From positions 1-22,244 of IMG/VR virus record IMGVR_UViG_3300017755_000125: a DNA stretch of 22,244 nucleotides; one strand, written 5' to 3'. Below the pieces are notes generated by a model. The model was not told the origin of the DNA. It worked only from the letters and a program-made list of their open reading frames with translations, and made no database searches. Positions 14,908-19,987 of the stretch are shown here, piece by piece. Position 1 is the stretch's first letter. Each line of letters starts with the position of its first letter. The stretch is from a virus. Position numbers and translations under genes: made by a program.

Positions 14908-15612
14908 TTATTTATAAATTACTAATACGTATTCAGTCACTGAAAATGAATGATCTAATGCGGCTGTTCCAAATAAGTCTATAGCCCAATTAAATATATT
15001 TCCAGGATTATGTGTTCTACTATCTAACATTATAATCACTCCTTTATTACAATGATCATACATTGTTTGTATAGTATCTTTAAGATATTCATCATCTGTT
15101 AATTTAATGTTTGCGTCATAACGTAAATTATTTGAATTTACATTAATAGACCAATCCATTATTATTTTTTTATCTAATGTAAACCAATCAGTACAAATTA
15201 AATTTACTTTATTTTCATATACCTGTAAACCTGCGTCAATTAATTGACGATTCATATCAATACCAATATAGTTTACATCTTGTTTATAAGTATCTGAATA
15301 AAATAATTTATAGTCACCTCTACCACAACCAAAATCTAAAATACTATCACCCTGATTAGTAAAATTTGTAACTGTTTTATATATATTCCATTGCTGTTCA
15401 CGATTATCATAACCAACTGTTTCAGTTGCATATAATAACGCATCCATATTTTCTGATACTTCTACATCATCAGATGATTTGTTTTCTGATACTTCTACAT
15501 CGTCAGATGGTTGCCAATCAGTTGGTAACGTTCCTTGCCGTTCATCTGGCCATTCTTTACCTCGATTAATTACTTTATCTGGCGTAAATATTTCTTTTAA
15601 TTTATTTAACAC
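14908..15612 (-). CDS. Class I SAM-dependent methyltransferase
   Basis: A 234-residue protein with a Rossmann-fold methyltransferase: motif I ILDFGCGRGDY at residues 91-101 and the acidic loop after strand 2, YIGIDMN at 115-121. The catalytic region is not diagnostic, as no DPPY or NPPY is visible, so it is probably not a typical adenine DNA methyltransferase. The substrate could be a small molecule, protein or RNA cap. The N-terminal 60 residues are an extension with a perfect-to-near-perfect 11-residue duplication SDDVEVSENKS/SDDVEVSENMD (36-57), encoded by a 33-base tandem repeat. The start overlaps the upstream gene by 11 bases. Confidence 0.83.
   Translation of the reverse strand: MLNKLKEIFTPDKVINRGKEWPDERQGTLPTDWQPSDDVEVSENKSSDDVEVSENMDALLYATETVGYDNREQQWNIYKTVTNFTNQGDSILDFGCGRGDYKLFYSDTYKQDVNYIGIDMNRQLIDAGLQVYENKVNLICTDWFTLDKKIIMDWSINVNSNNLRYDANIKLTDDEYLKDTIQTMYDHCNKGVIIMLDSRTHNPGNIFNWAIDLFGTAALDHSFSVTEYVLVIYK
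15449..15510. repeat. 33-base tandem duplication inside the methyltransferase gene
   Basis: TTTTCTGATACTTCTACATC occurs at 15449 and again at 15482, and similarity continues for about 30 bases with two or three differences. It keeps the frame and encodes SDDVEVSEN twice. Confidence 0.85.
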
Positions 15613-15883
15613 GTCTTCCGTTCCTTTTTCGACGATTTATTCTGTCTAATTTATTTTCAACATCGCTAAGATCCATTCGTAGTGGATGTGCTCGATTAAA
15701 ATTTTGAGTCAATCGACATGCCAATGATGCATACTCCCATGCTTTATCTTCACATTGAGTATCTGGCATATAAAACTCTTTAGCTAAATATTCATCATTA
15801 TTAATAATACGTAATCCATTTGCAGATGATTCTACATATGCATTTGGAAATTGTTTGAGTACTCGTTTTTTAAATTTATTCAT
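15602..15883 (-). CDS. Unknown small basic protein
   Basis: A 93-residue protein (MNKFKKRVLKQFPNAYVESS) with a strongly basic C-terminus (RINRRKRNGRRVK). The middle contains YMPDTQCEDKAWEYASLACR, which I do not recognise as a motif. It starts one base after the stop of the upstream gene and its end overlaps the methyltransferase start by 11 bases. The basic tail could contact nucleic acid, but nothing more can be said. Confidence 0.66.
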   Translation of the reverse strand: MNKFKKRVLKQFPNAYVESSANGLRIINNDEYLAKEFYMPDTQCEDKAWEYASLACRLTQNFNRAHPLRMDLSDVENKLDRINRRKRNGRRVK

Positions 15884-15884
15884 A

Positions 15885-16289
15885 TTAAAATGATCTAGGT
15901 CCTTGAGTTGGAAATATCAAATCGTTATGTCTTTCAAGATGTTGTACGCCGCCACCCGCTTCACCATCTAAAACTAAAATCATATCTTTAGTAAAATTTT
16001 GACGAGTATGTCCTACATTCTCTTTTGCAAATAAATTTGTTTCGGAATCACTACCAATCCAAGCCGCGGTTAACTTGGAATCAATTAGCGGATACTCGAC
16101 ACGTTTATTACGTTGCCTGGTAGTTAGATTAGCATCCACTTGTACTATAACATATCCAGAACCTTTTTCAGATCTAATATCATAGCCAGTTATTGCATTT
16201 TTGTGCCGTCTTACATTTGTTACAACAGCTACTTCATTTACGTCGTTGAATCGAAATACAACTTTGTCATTAACTTCATATTCTACCAT
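15885..16289 (-). CDS. Unknown protein with SH3/KOW-like N-terminus
   Basis: A 134-residue protein. The N-terminal 55 residues alternate like a small beta barrel (EVNDKVVFRFNDVNEVAVVT, then GYVIVQVDANLT), comparable to SH3/KOW modules that bind nucleic acid or proteins. The C-terminus has a Gly-rich turn (GEAGGGVQHLERHND). I do not recognise a family. A good ribosome-binding site AAGGGAG precedes the ATG at 16289. It follows the DUF4494-like gene with a five-base gap in the class-1 operon starting at 16536-16567. Confidence 0.66.
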   Translation of the reverse strand: MVEYEVNDKVVFRFNDVNEVAVVTNVRRHKNAITGYDIRSEKGSGYVIVQVDANLTTRQRNKRVEYPLIDSKLTAAWIGSDSETNLFAKENVGHTRQNFTKDMILVLDGEAGGGVQHLERHNDLIFPTQGPRSF

Positions 16290-16294
16290 CTCCC

Positions 16295-16507
16295 TTATAT
16301 TTTTTTAGTTGTACCAATTACTTTACATATAGGAGATGCAGATACCGACTTCACTTCGAATTGGATACCACTGTCTTTAAAATCTTCATGCACTAATTGT
16401 TCTGCATGACCTACTGATACTGCGTTAACTAAATAACGTTCGTTCAACCATTTAACACCTTTAGGCGTATCGGTTGCAATTTTTACTCGAGATACATAAT
16501 ATGCCAT
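16295..16507 (-). CDS. DUF4494-like protein
   Basis: A 70-residue protein. The pattern WLNERYLVNAVSVGHAEQLV followed by FEVKSVSASPICKVI resembles DUF4494, a short domain found in Bacteroidota and their phages (typical features: YLVDALSF, an acidic helix, then a beta strand). The function of that family is unknown. The gene is first after the class-1 promoter at 16536-16567, itself directly downstream of an intrinsic terminator. The family match is from memory of the consensus and could be wrong, but the gene is well placed. Confidence 0.65.
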   Translation of the reverse strand: MAYYVSRVKIATDTPKGVKWLNERYLVNAVSVGHAEQLVHEDFKDSGIQFEVKSVSASPICKVIGTTKKI

Positions 16508-16535
16508 CTTCTTATAACTTTTAATTAATAATACT

Positions 16536-16567
16536 TAAATATAAGTAATCTTTTTCAATCTACCAAA
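16536..16567 (-). promoter_or_regulatory. Class-1 promoter after terminator (PeSL-like)
   Basis: On the minus strand AAAAAGATTTGGTAG contains the -33 TTTG (16567-16564), then 20 bases and TATATTTA (16543-16536). The intrinsic terminator at 16587-16617 lies just upstream, so together they form a terminator-promoter unit driving the DUF4494-like operon. Confidence 0.68.
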
Positions 16568-16586
16568 TCTTTTTCTAGAAATGTTT

Positions 16587-16617
16587 AAGTAAAAGTAAGG
16601 CCTCGAAAGGCCTTACC
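16587..16617 (-). terminator. Intrinsic terminator with UUCG loop
   Basis: On the minus strand the 9-base stem GTAAGGCCT / AGGCCTTAC (16616-16608 and 16603-16595) encloses a TTCG tetraloop and is followed by TTTTACTT. It ends the transcript of the outer-membrane and two-helix membrane protein genes and is followed at once by a class-1 promoter. Confidence 0.85.
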
Positions 16618-16638
16618 AATAACTTATTAAAATAAAAA

Positions 16639-16863
16639 CTACTTCTTCGTAAAGAATGATACCAATAGTACCAATACAACTATTCCAACAAATCCACCGT
16701 TACCAACTTGGTTGATAAGACTTGTAAGGTTAGCTACGACATCGATACCAAATACGGCACCACCAGTTAATACATACCAAAGAATCGATACTGGAATAAT
16801 TGCCATAAAAATTGACATTAGTCCTGCAAAGAAACCGGTAACGTACTTAATTACTGAATCCAT
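16639..16863 (-). CDS. Small two-helix inner-membrane protein
   Basis: A 74-residue protein with two membrane helices (residues about 10-33, FFAGLMSIFMAIIPVSILWY; and about 55-71, FVGIVVLVLLVSFF) joined by a loop with GGAVFGIDVVANLTSLINQV, ending in FFTKK. I choose ATG 16863, which has AAAAGGA upstream, over an in-frame TTG at 16896 that would fall inside the leader hairpin. Two-helix proteins of this size include holins, but holin activity cannot be shown here. It lies behind the outer-membrane protein gene, from which a structured leader separates it, and is followed by a strong terminator (16587-16617). Confidence 0.72.
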   Translation of the reverse strand: MDSVIKYVTGFFAGLMSIFMAIIPVSILWYVLTGGAVFGIDVVANLTSLINQVGNGGFVGIVVLVLLVSFFTKK

Positions 16864-16891
16864 AATCTTGTCCTTTTCTTTTTTGTTTTGT

Positions 16892-16923
16892 GGCAATATT
16901 GCCGATAATTAGGAAGCTCGCTT
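16892..16923 (-). promoter_or_regulatory. Structured leader of the two-helix membrane protein gene
   Basis: The minus strand reads AAGCGAGCTTCCTAATTA (16923 onward), two bases, then the palindrome GGCAATATTGCC (16903-16892). The order and spacing match the leader of the outer-membrane gene, with the hairpin arms GCC/GGC exchanged for GGC/GCC. The downstream AAAAGGA is the ribosome-binding site. Confidence 0.45.
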
Positions 16924-16926
16924 AAA

Positions 16927-17340
16927 TTAGAATCTAAACCCGAACCCTAATCCTAGGTTCGTAGTTTGGTCTCCTGAGTTATAAACGATCTTTGGGTCTA
17001 CATATACGTTACTACGTAATGTAAACATTTTGCCGATACCTAAACGCATGTCTTCGGTATCTAAATTTAAGTTAGATTCTAGATATACAAAATACCCTTT
17101 AACAAAGTATCTTGCATTTACATCTACATTCATTGTCTCGTCGGTTACTTCTTGCGCGATAGACGCTCCTAATACTAATGCATCTGTCACTGCATATCCA
17201 ACGGTTGGGTTAACTGACCATTCAGTCCAAGCAACGTTTGCAACGTCACCAGTTCCAATGTACCAGTCACCTTTTACTTGCGATTGTGCAGTCAATACAG
17301 ATACACATGCTAATGTAATTGTTAAAATTAACTTTCTCAT
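16927..17340 (-). CDS. Phage-encoded outer-membrane beta-barrel protein (secreted)
   Basis: A 137-residue protein with a classical signal peptide (MRKLILTITLACVSVLTAQS, cleavage near residue 18-20, with the AQ end common in Bacteroidota). The mature part consists of alternating amphipathic strands: NPTVGYAVTDALVLGASIA, NVDVNARYFVKGYFVYLESN, DMRLGIGKMFTLRSNVYVDP and LGLGFGFRF. The C-terminal Phe137 is the BAM-recognition signature of outer-membrane proteins. By analogy with Lom-type barrels of other phages it could alter the surface of the infected cell, for example to exclude other phages. It has its own class-1 promoter (17438-17469) and a structured leader. The barrel is well supported; the role is inference. 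Confidence 0.83.
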   Translation of the reverse strand: MRKLILTITLACVSVLTAQSQVKGDWYIGTGDVANVAWTEWSVNPTVGYAVTDALVLGASIAQEVTDETMNVDVNARYFVKGYFVYLESNLNLDTEDMRLGIGKMFTLRSNVYVDPKIVYNSGDQTTNLGLGFGFRF

Positions 17341-17347
17341 AAAATTT

Positions 17348-17421
17348 CTCCTATAGTTTAATTATGCCAATATTGGCTTTAATTAAGGAGCCTCCTAATA
17401 AATGTGCACGTAGGTACACAT
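17348..17421 (-). promoter_or_regulatory. Structured 5' leader of the outer-membrane protein mRNA
   Basis: On the minus strand three elements follow each other: hairpin ATGTGTAC-CTAC-GTGCACAT (17421-17402), AGGAGGCTCCT (17396-17386) and the palindrome GCCAATATTGGC (17377-17366), then the ribosome-binding site AGGAG (17352-17348). CTCCT at 17390-17386 can pair either with its neighbour AGGAG or with the ribosome-binding site, and flanking TAATTA copies can extend the second pairing. This allows two mutually exclusive folds; regulation is inferred. Confidence 0.5.
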
Positions 17422-17437
17422 ATTTTTTTAATGTTTA

Positions 17438-17469
17438 TTAATATAAAAAAACTTTTTCGAATAACCTAA
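17438..17469 (-). promoter_or_regulatory. Class-1 promoter of the outer-membrane protein gene
   Basis: On the minus strand TTAG (17469-17466), 20 bases, TATATTAA (17445-17438). Both boxes deviate by one base from the class-1 pattern but the spacing is kept. It gives a leader of about 95 bases that holds the structured elements at 17348-17421. Confidence 0.52.
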
Positions 17470-17476
17470 TAAAACT

Positions 17477-17875
17477 TTAATTTTGTTTTGGGATTGGAAT
17501 CGCGCGGCGACCTCCCTGACTACGTAACTTTTCTAATTGATCTGATATTTCACTTTCAGCTTTTAATTGTTGCTGAAGTACTCCATTTGGTTCTAAAACT
17601 CCTTCAAGTGATTTAAATTTATCATATGAGTTACTACCTCCGGTTGCTGCATCTTTTGCAGTTTTTAATGCGCCTTGTAATCTGCGCACAATATCTTGTC
17701 GTAATGCGGATCTAGCCATGGTACCAAATCCAATCACGTGTACTTCTGGGTCTATAGGATCAAAATCGTTTGGATCTAATAAACCTCCATACTTATAATT
17801 TCGTTCAGCTAACAAAGCCGAAACTTCTTCTTTAACTATTGTTTTTAATTTATTTTTTAAATCTAATCTTTTCAT
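17477..17875 (-). CDS. Putative virion protein with IVKEE-type N-terminal helix
   Basis: A 132-residue protein. The N-terminus (LKNKLKTIVKEEVSALLAER, residues 6-25) is the recurring tag helix also seen at 3849, 20842 and 21839. Residues 50-56 FGTMARS occur at the same position as FGAMARS in the 331-residue protein at 20844-21839. The rest is helical and rich in Lys, Gln and Glu, with a Gly/Arg/Pro tail. No family is recognised. It is the third gene of a class-2 (late) operon with the H1-like gene, which suggests a role in the virion or DNA packaging. Confidence 0.7.
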   Translation of the reverse strand: MKRLDLKNKLKTIVKEEVSALLAERNYKYGGLLDPNDFDPIDPEVHVIGFGTMARSALRQDIVRRLQGALKTAKDAATGGSNSYDKFKSLEGVLEPNGVLQQQLKAESEISDQLEKLRSQGGRRAIPIPKQN

Positions 17876-18133
17876 TTAATTCCAAAATATTAATTTAGCA
17901 AGTACACCTATCATGGCTACCCATACAGACCATAATGCTCCACCAGCTAATTTTCTAAACTGAGTATTGCGATTAACTCTTGCGATTGCTCCTTGGTCCG
18001 GATCCAACAACGTTTTCTTAATCATTGATAGATCGGATTGCATTTTTAATTGTCCGGCCTTAACATGATCAAGATCTTGTTTCAATAATTGAATCTCATT
18101 ATGCAAATCAGCATTAGTTAATCGACTACCCAT
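17876..18133 (-). CDS. Coiled-coil protein with C-terminal membrane anchor
   Basis: An 85-residue protein from ATG 18133, which lies one base after the stop of the H1-like gene. The longer TTG start at 18157 would overlap that gene by 23 bases and is less likely. The N-terminal half is coiled coil (HNEIQLLKQDLDHVKAGQLK, then MQSDLSMIKKTLLDPDQGAI) and the C-terminal half has one membrane helix (GGALWSVWVAMIGVLAKLIF). The layout recalls small hemolysin/XhlA-like or spanin/holin-accessory proteins, but there is no sequence motif to prove it. Expressed from the same late-type promoter as the H1-like gene. Confidence 0.66.
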   Translation of the reverse strand: MGSRLTNADLHNEIQLLKQDLDHVKAGQLKMQSDLSMIKKTLLDPDQGAIARVNRNTQFRKLAGGALWSVWVAMIGVLAKLIFWN

Positions 18134-18134
18134 A

Positions 18135-18320
18135 TTATGATCTTTTTGATTCAGCAACAGAAGCTTTTCGATATTCTGTTACTAATTTTTTTAATTCACC
18201 AACTGCCTTTCTTGCTCGAGTAGCAGCTGCTTTGTTTCCTTTTTCTGTAAACTTAGAATGATTATCTGTAAATTCAGACCATAATCCTTCCATTTTTGCG
18301 AATAATTCATTCGATGCCAT
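18135..18320 (-). CDS. Histone H1-like DNA-binding protein (Hc1 family)
   Basis: A 61-residue protein. FTEKGNKAAATRARKAVGEL followed by KKLVTEYRKAS (residues about 24-54) matches the pattern of the Bacteroidota/Chlamydia H1-like Hc1 family (KF-x-x-KGNKAA-x-TR-x-RK-x3-ELKKL). These small basic proteins bind DNA and compact it. A phage copy could condense phage DNA, displace host nucleoid proteins or be packaged. It is the first gene after a class-2 promoter (18330-18346) with AAAAGGA as ribosome-binding site, followed by two genes of virion type. The match is clear for a small protein, and also supports a Bacteroidota host. Confidence 0.82.
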   Translation of the reverse strand: MASNELFAKMEGLWSEFTDNHSKFTEKGNKAAATRARKAVGELKKLVTEYRKASVAESKRS

Positions 18321-18329
18321 AACATTAAT

Positions 18330-18346
18330 CCTTTTAAATAAATATT
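18330..18346 (-). promoter_or_regulatory. Class-2 (late-type) promoter of the H1-like operon
   Basis: The minus strand reads AATATTTATTTAAAAGG, seventeen bases from core to ATG 18320. No -33 TTTG at 19-21 bases. It drives the H1-like, membrane-anchor and tagged protein genes. Confidence 0.6.
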
Positions 18347-18350
18347 AATA

Positions 18351-18572
18351 TTAATAATTAAAACTAGAAAATATATCTTTTTCTTCTTCAATCATTTTGA
18401 ACTCTAATTTTAAAGCATGTTCCAATTGATCATCATCTAGTACATCTAATGATTGAAATATTAAATCTCCATCCAAAAATACTTCTCCAATAAGAGTATC
18501 ATCGTCGACAAAAAACTCAAGTTCTTCGCCGTTAAATACTTCTCCAGTTGATATGTTTTCTAACGTAATCAT
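18351..18572 (-). CDS. Small acidic protein, unknown
   Basis: A 73-residue, strongly acidic protein (EELEFFVDDDTLIGEVFLDG, then LDVLDDDQLEHALKLEFKMI). No family is recognised; small acidic proteins of phages often act as DNA mimics or inhibitors of host enzymes, but nothing specific supports that here. The ATG at 18572 lies five bases after an ATATTTAT element (18573-18586), so its transcript would have almost no leader. The stop of the SWIM gene lies within that element. Confidence 0.66.
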   Translation of the reverse strand: MITLENISTGEVFNGEELEFFVDDDTLIGEVFLDGDLIFQSLDVLDDDQLEHALKLEFKMIEEEKDIFSSFNY

Positions 18573-18586
18573 TTAATATAAATATC
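18573..18586 (-). promoter_or_regulatory. Class-2-like promoter
   Basis: The minus strand reads GATATTTATATTAA directly before ATG 18572. It shares the ATATTTAT core but lacks the AAAAGG ribosome-binding site, so it is the weakest member of the class. Confidence 0.42.
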
Positions 18587-18759
18587 TATGCTCTAAGTTT
18601 TTCCCTTAAACGTTTTATATGTTTACAATCAGCATATGGACGAAATTGCCAGGCTGGACACGAACAACTATATGATCTATTTTGTCGTTCAATATCATAA
18701 TAATTTAACTTACCAGTCTTCTTATTACGTGAACCCATTTCTCTATATCGCGCTGTCAT
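18586..18759 (-). CDS. SWIM zinc-finger mini-protein
   Basis: A 57-residue protein from ATG 18759 to TAG 18588-18586. It has Cys32-x-Cys34 in SYSCSCPAWQF and Cys45-x-His47 in ADCKHIKRLRE, which is the CxC-x(n)-CxH pattern of SWIM zinc fingers. SWIM domains normally sit inside larger proteins such as SNF2 or MuDR-type transposases and mediate DNA or protein binding; here the finger makes up most of the protein. Its start overlaps the stop of the preceding gene (TAATG), which supports translation. It may bind DNA or a host SWIM partner. Identity of the motif is good; function unknown. Confidence 0.72.
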   Translation of the reverse strand: MTARYREMGSRNKKTGKLNYYDIERQNRSYSCSCPAWQFRPYADCKHIKRLREKLRA

Positions 18760-18899
18760 TATATATCATTATTAAATGTTGCGTATACCTTTACTCCTTT
18801 GACTGTACATATCAATTCATGTCTTTTAGTATCTACTACCGTTTCTTTTGTTGGTTTATACTTTGGATTTGTACTGTTTAATTTTCTTTTCTTTGGCAT
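18759..18899 (-). CDS. Small basic protein, unknown
   Basis: A 46-residue frame, ATG 18899 to TAA 18761-18759. It is basic at the start (MPKKRKLNSTNPKYKPTKET) and ends with a beta-like stretch (ELICTVKGVKVYATFNNDI). It is preceded by a 8-base gap from the next upstream gene, with AAAGGTTAT as a weak ribosome-binding site, and its stop overlaps the SWIM gene start by one base. This exact packing is the chief evidence. No family is recognised. Confidence 0.6.
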   Translation of the reverse strand: MPKKRKLNSTNPKYKPTKETVVDTKRHELICTVKGVKVYATFNNDI

Positions 18900-18907
18900 A
18901 ATAACCT

Positions 18908-19039
18908 TTAATTTTTATTTTTTAACATTTTTAATTTATATGTTAAATAACCTATAACAGGCGTACCTAACAATATAGTTATCAGGTTAGGATGTGACTC
19001 CCCACATAAACCTAATGCATGTTTAAGGAACTCTAACAT
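18908..19039 (-). CDS. Small membrane protein, unknown
   Basis: A 43-residue frame from ATG 19039 to TAA 18910-18908. It starts MLEFLKHALGLCGESHPN, contains one hydrophobic segment (LITILLGTPVIGYLTY, residues about 19-34) and ends in lysines (KLKMLKNKN), a positive-inside C-terminus. Its start overlaps the end of the preceding gene by 7 bases. It is one of a row of tiny genes driven by the class-1 promoter at 19196-19227. A holin- or inhibitor-like role is conceivable but not supported. Confidence 0.6.
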   Translation of the reverse strand: MLEFLKHALGLCGESHPNLITILLGTPVIGYLTYKLKMLKNKN

Positions 19040-19161
19040 TGACCGGCAATCATTGCAAAGGTCCATAATGAAGCAGTAAATAATGCTATTGTACCTATCA
19101 GGAATGTAATACCTGCTAACGCTTCTTTATCCGTTGGATGCATGTTTTTCAAAATTCTCAT
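19033..19161 (-). CDS. Small membrane protein, unknown
   Basis: A 42-residue frame from ATG 19161 to TAG 19035-19033. It starts MRILKNMHPTDKEALAGITF and has a hydrophobic helix (ITFLIGTIALFTASLWTFAM, residues about 18-37), ending AGQC. It is the first gene downstream of the class-1 cassette at 19196-19227. It overlaps the next gene by 7 bases, consistent with coupled translation. No family is recognised. Together with its neighbour it makes a pair of single-helix proteins. Confidence 0.6.
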   Translation of the reverse strand: MRILKNMHPTDKEALAGITFLIGTIALFTASLWTFAMIAGQC

Positions 19162-19195
19162 AACTCTTTGTTTTTCTTAATAATTATCTACTATA

Positions 19196-19227
19196 TAAAA
19201 ATAAGAAATCTTTTTCACGCTACCAAA
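19196..19227 (-). promoter_or_regulatory. Class-1 cassette promoter of the tiny-gene cluster
   Basis: On the minus strand TTTG (19227-19224), 20 bases, TATTTTTA (19203-19196). From GCTG to TAGATAATTA it is almost identical to the copy before the ligase operon. Upstream it merges with the last codons (EKKL stop) of the gene at 19233-19427. Confidence 0.68.
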
Positions 19228-19232
19228 TTTTT

Positions 19233-19427
19233 TTACAGCTTTTTTTCAGATTTGTTTGGATTCCATCCTTTAATTCGACGTAAAGCATAATCCCATCTTT
19301 CATTAGCTGTTTTATGTTTATGTTTATCTTGCTTTAACATTTTTGCAATTTGTTTATCAAACTTTTCCTGAAGTCCTTTATTACGAACTTCGTTGTACAT
19401 ATCCATTAAATCGTCTTCTAGACTCAT
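19233..19427 (-). CDS. Small charged protein, unknown
   Basis: A 64-residue helical, charged protein (DLMDMYNEVRNKGLQEKFDK, then IAKMLKQDKHKHKTANERWD). The ATG at 19427 follows TAAGGAGTTAAC, a strong ribosome-binding site. Its last codons (EKKL and stop) are identical to those of the 284-residue protein at 19988-20842 and form the first bases of the class-1 promoter cassette that follows. No family is recognised. Confidence 0.66.
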   Translation of the reverse strand: MSLEDDLMDMYNEVRNKGLQEKFDKQIAKMLKQDKHKHKTANERWDYALRRIKGWNPNKSEKKL

Positions 19428-19440
19428 GGTTAACTCCTTA

Positions 19441-19761
19441 TTATTTTTTTATGTTACCTTTTATGAAATTTCGTTGTTTTTTAATTGCTAAATCTAGCTC
19501 TGACTTTTTTGTAGTCTGCTTTCTGGTATCTATGCTCCTTGTTGACTTTGCGCCAGGAGTATCTGAAATAAAAGCTTCTATAAACCATACCGATTTTTTA
19601 TCTTTATGAGCCTTCCATCTTAGGTTAGGAATAATGACTCCAGTTTTTATGTTACGAGCTTTGTATGTTGTCTTATCAACTACTTCGATAATCTCGCAAA
19701 CGTAGTTCGAGCCAATAAAATTGACCCGAACAATATTTCCTAATTTTAATTTCTTACGCAT
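19441..19761 (-). CDS. Small beta-barrel-like basic protein, unknown
   Basis: A 106-residue protein. The N-terminal 55 residues form a likely SH3/KOW-like barrel (LKLGNIVRVNFIGSNYVCEI, then IEVVDKTTYKARNIKTGVII) followed by a basic C-terminal tail with KKQRNFIKGNIKK. The segment KARNIKTGVIIPNL resembles RAINLGTLISHSL in the plus-strand gene at 22020-22211, so the two may be distant paralogues. The start overlaps the upstream gene by eight bases. Nucleic-acid or ribosome binding is a guess. Confidence 0.66.
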   Translation of the reverse strand: MRKKLKLGNIVRVNFIGSNYVCEIIEVVDKTTYKARNIKTGVIIPNLRWKAHKDKKSVWFIEAFISDTPGAKSTRSIDTRKQTTKKSELDLAIKKQRNFIKGNIKK

Positions 19762-19921
19762 TTTTTAATACATATGATTCAACTTTGGTACAAATCTTCT
19801 CAAACTCTTGTATCGCATAATTTGGTGATACGGATTGAGCTTTTACTAACGATCCATCTTGCTTGATTGATACTAAACTACCTGATAACTCTACTTGGAT
19901 GTTTCCGAATGTCTTTAACAT
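19754..19921 (-). CDS. Small protein after class-1 promoter, unknown
   Basis: A 55-residue frame from ATG 19921 to TAA 19756-19754 (MLKTFGNIQVELSGSLVSIK at the start, then a helix NYAIQEFEKICTKVESYV). It directly follows the class-1 promoter at 19951-19982, and the sequence around its start codon (GATAGAGATATG) is shared with the cassette copies at 13056 and 22020. It overlaps the next gene by eight bases. The arrangement makes it a credible gene although no family is recognised. Confidence 0.66.
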   Translation of the reverse strand: MLKTFGNIQVELSGSLVSIKQDGSLVKAQSVSPNYAIQEFEKICTKVESYVLKNA

Positions 19922-19950
19922 ATCTCTATCTTTTAATTTATTAATATAAT

Positions 19951-19982
19951 TAAAGATAAGAAAAACATTTCACTCTACCAAA
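19951..19982 (-). promoter_or_regulatory. Class-1 cassette promoter
   Basis: On the minus strand TTTG (19982-19979), 20 bases, TATCTTTA (19958-19951). Its downstream part TTATCTTTAATTATATTAAT is shared with the plus-strand copy at 21962-21993. It abuts the EKKL stop of the 284-residue gene. Confidence 0.68.
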
Positions 19983-19987
19983 TCTTT

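Noticed and set aside
14909-14916. Exact T4 late promoter sequence TATAAATA on the minus strand
   Set aside because: It is formed by the last codons and stop of the methyltransferase gene in AT-rich DNA and does not match the ATATTTAT sites found repeatedly elsewhere here.
16864-16896. Longer start (TTG) for the two-helix membrane protein
   Set aside because: The TTG lies within the palindromic leader, while ATG 16863 has AAAAGGA at good distance.
18134-18157. Longer start (TTG) for the coiled-coil membrane-anchor gene
   Set aside because: It would overlap the H1-like gene by 23 bases, whereas ATG 18133 directly follows its stop.
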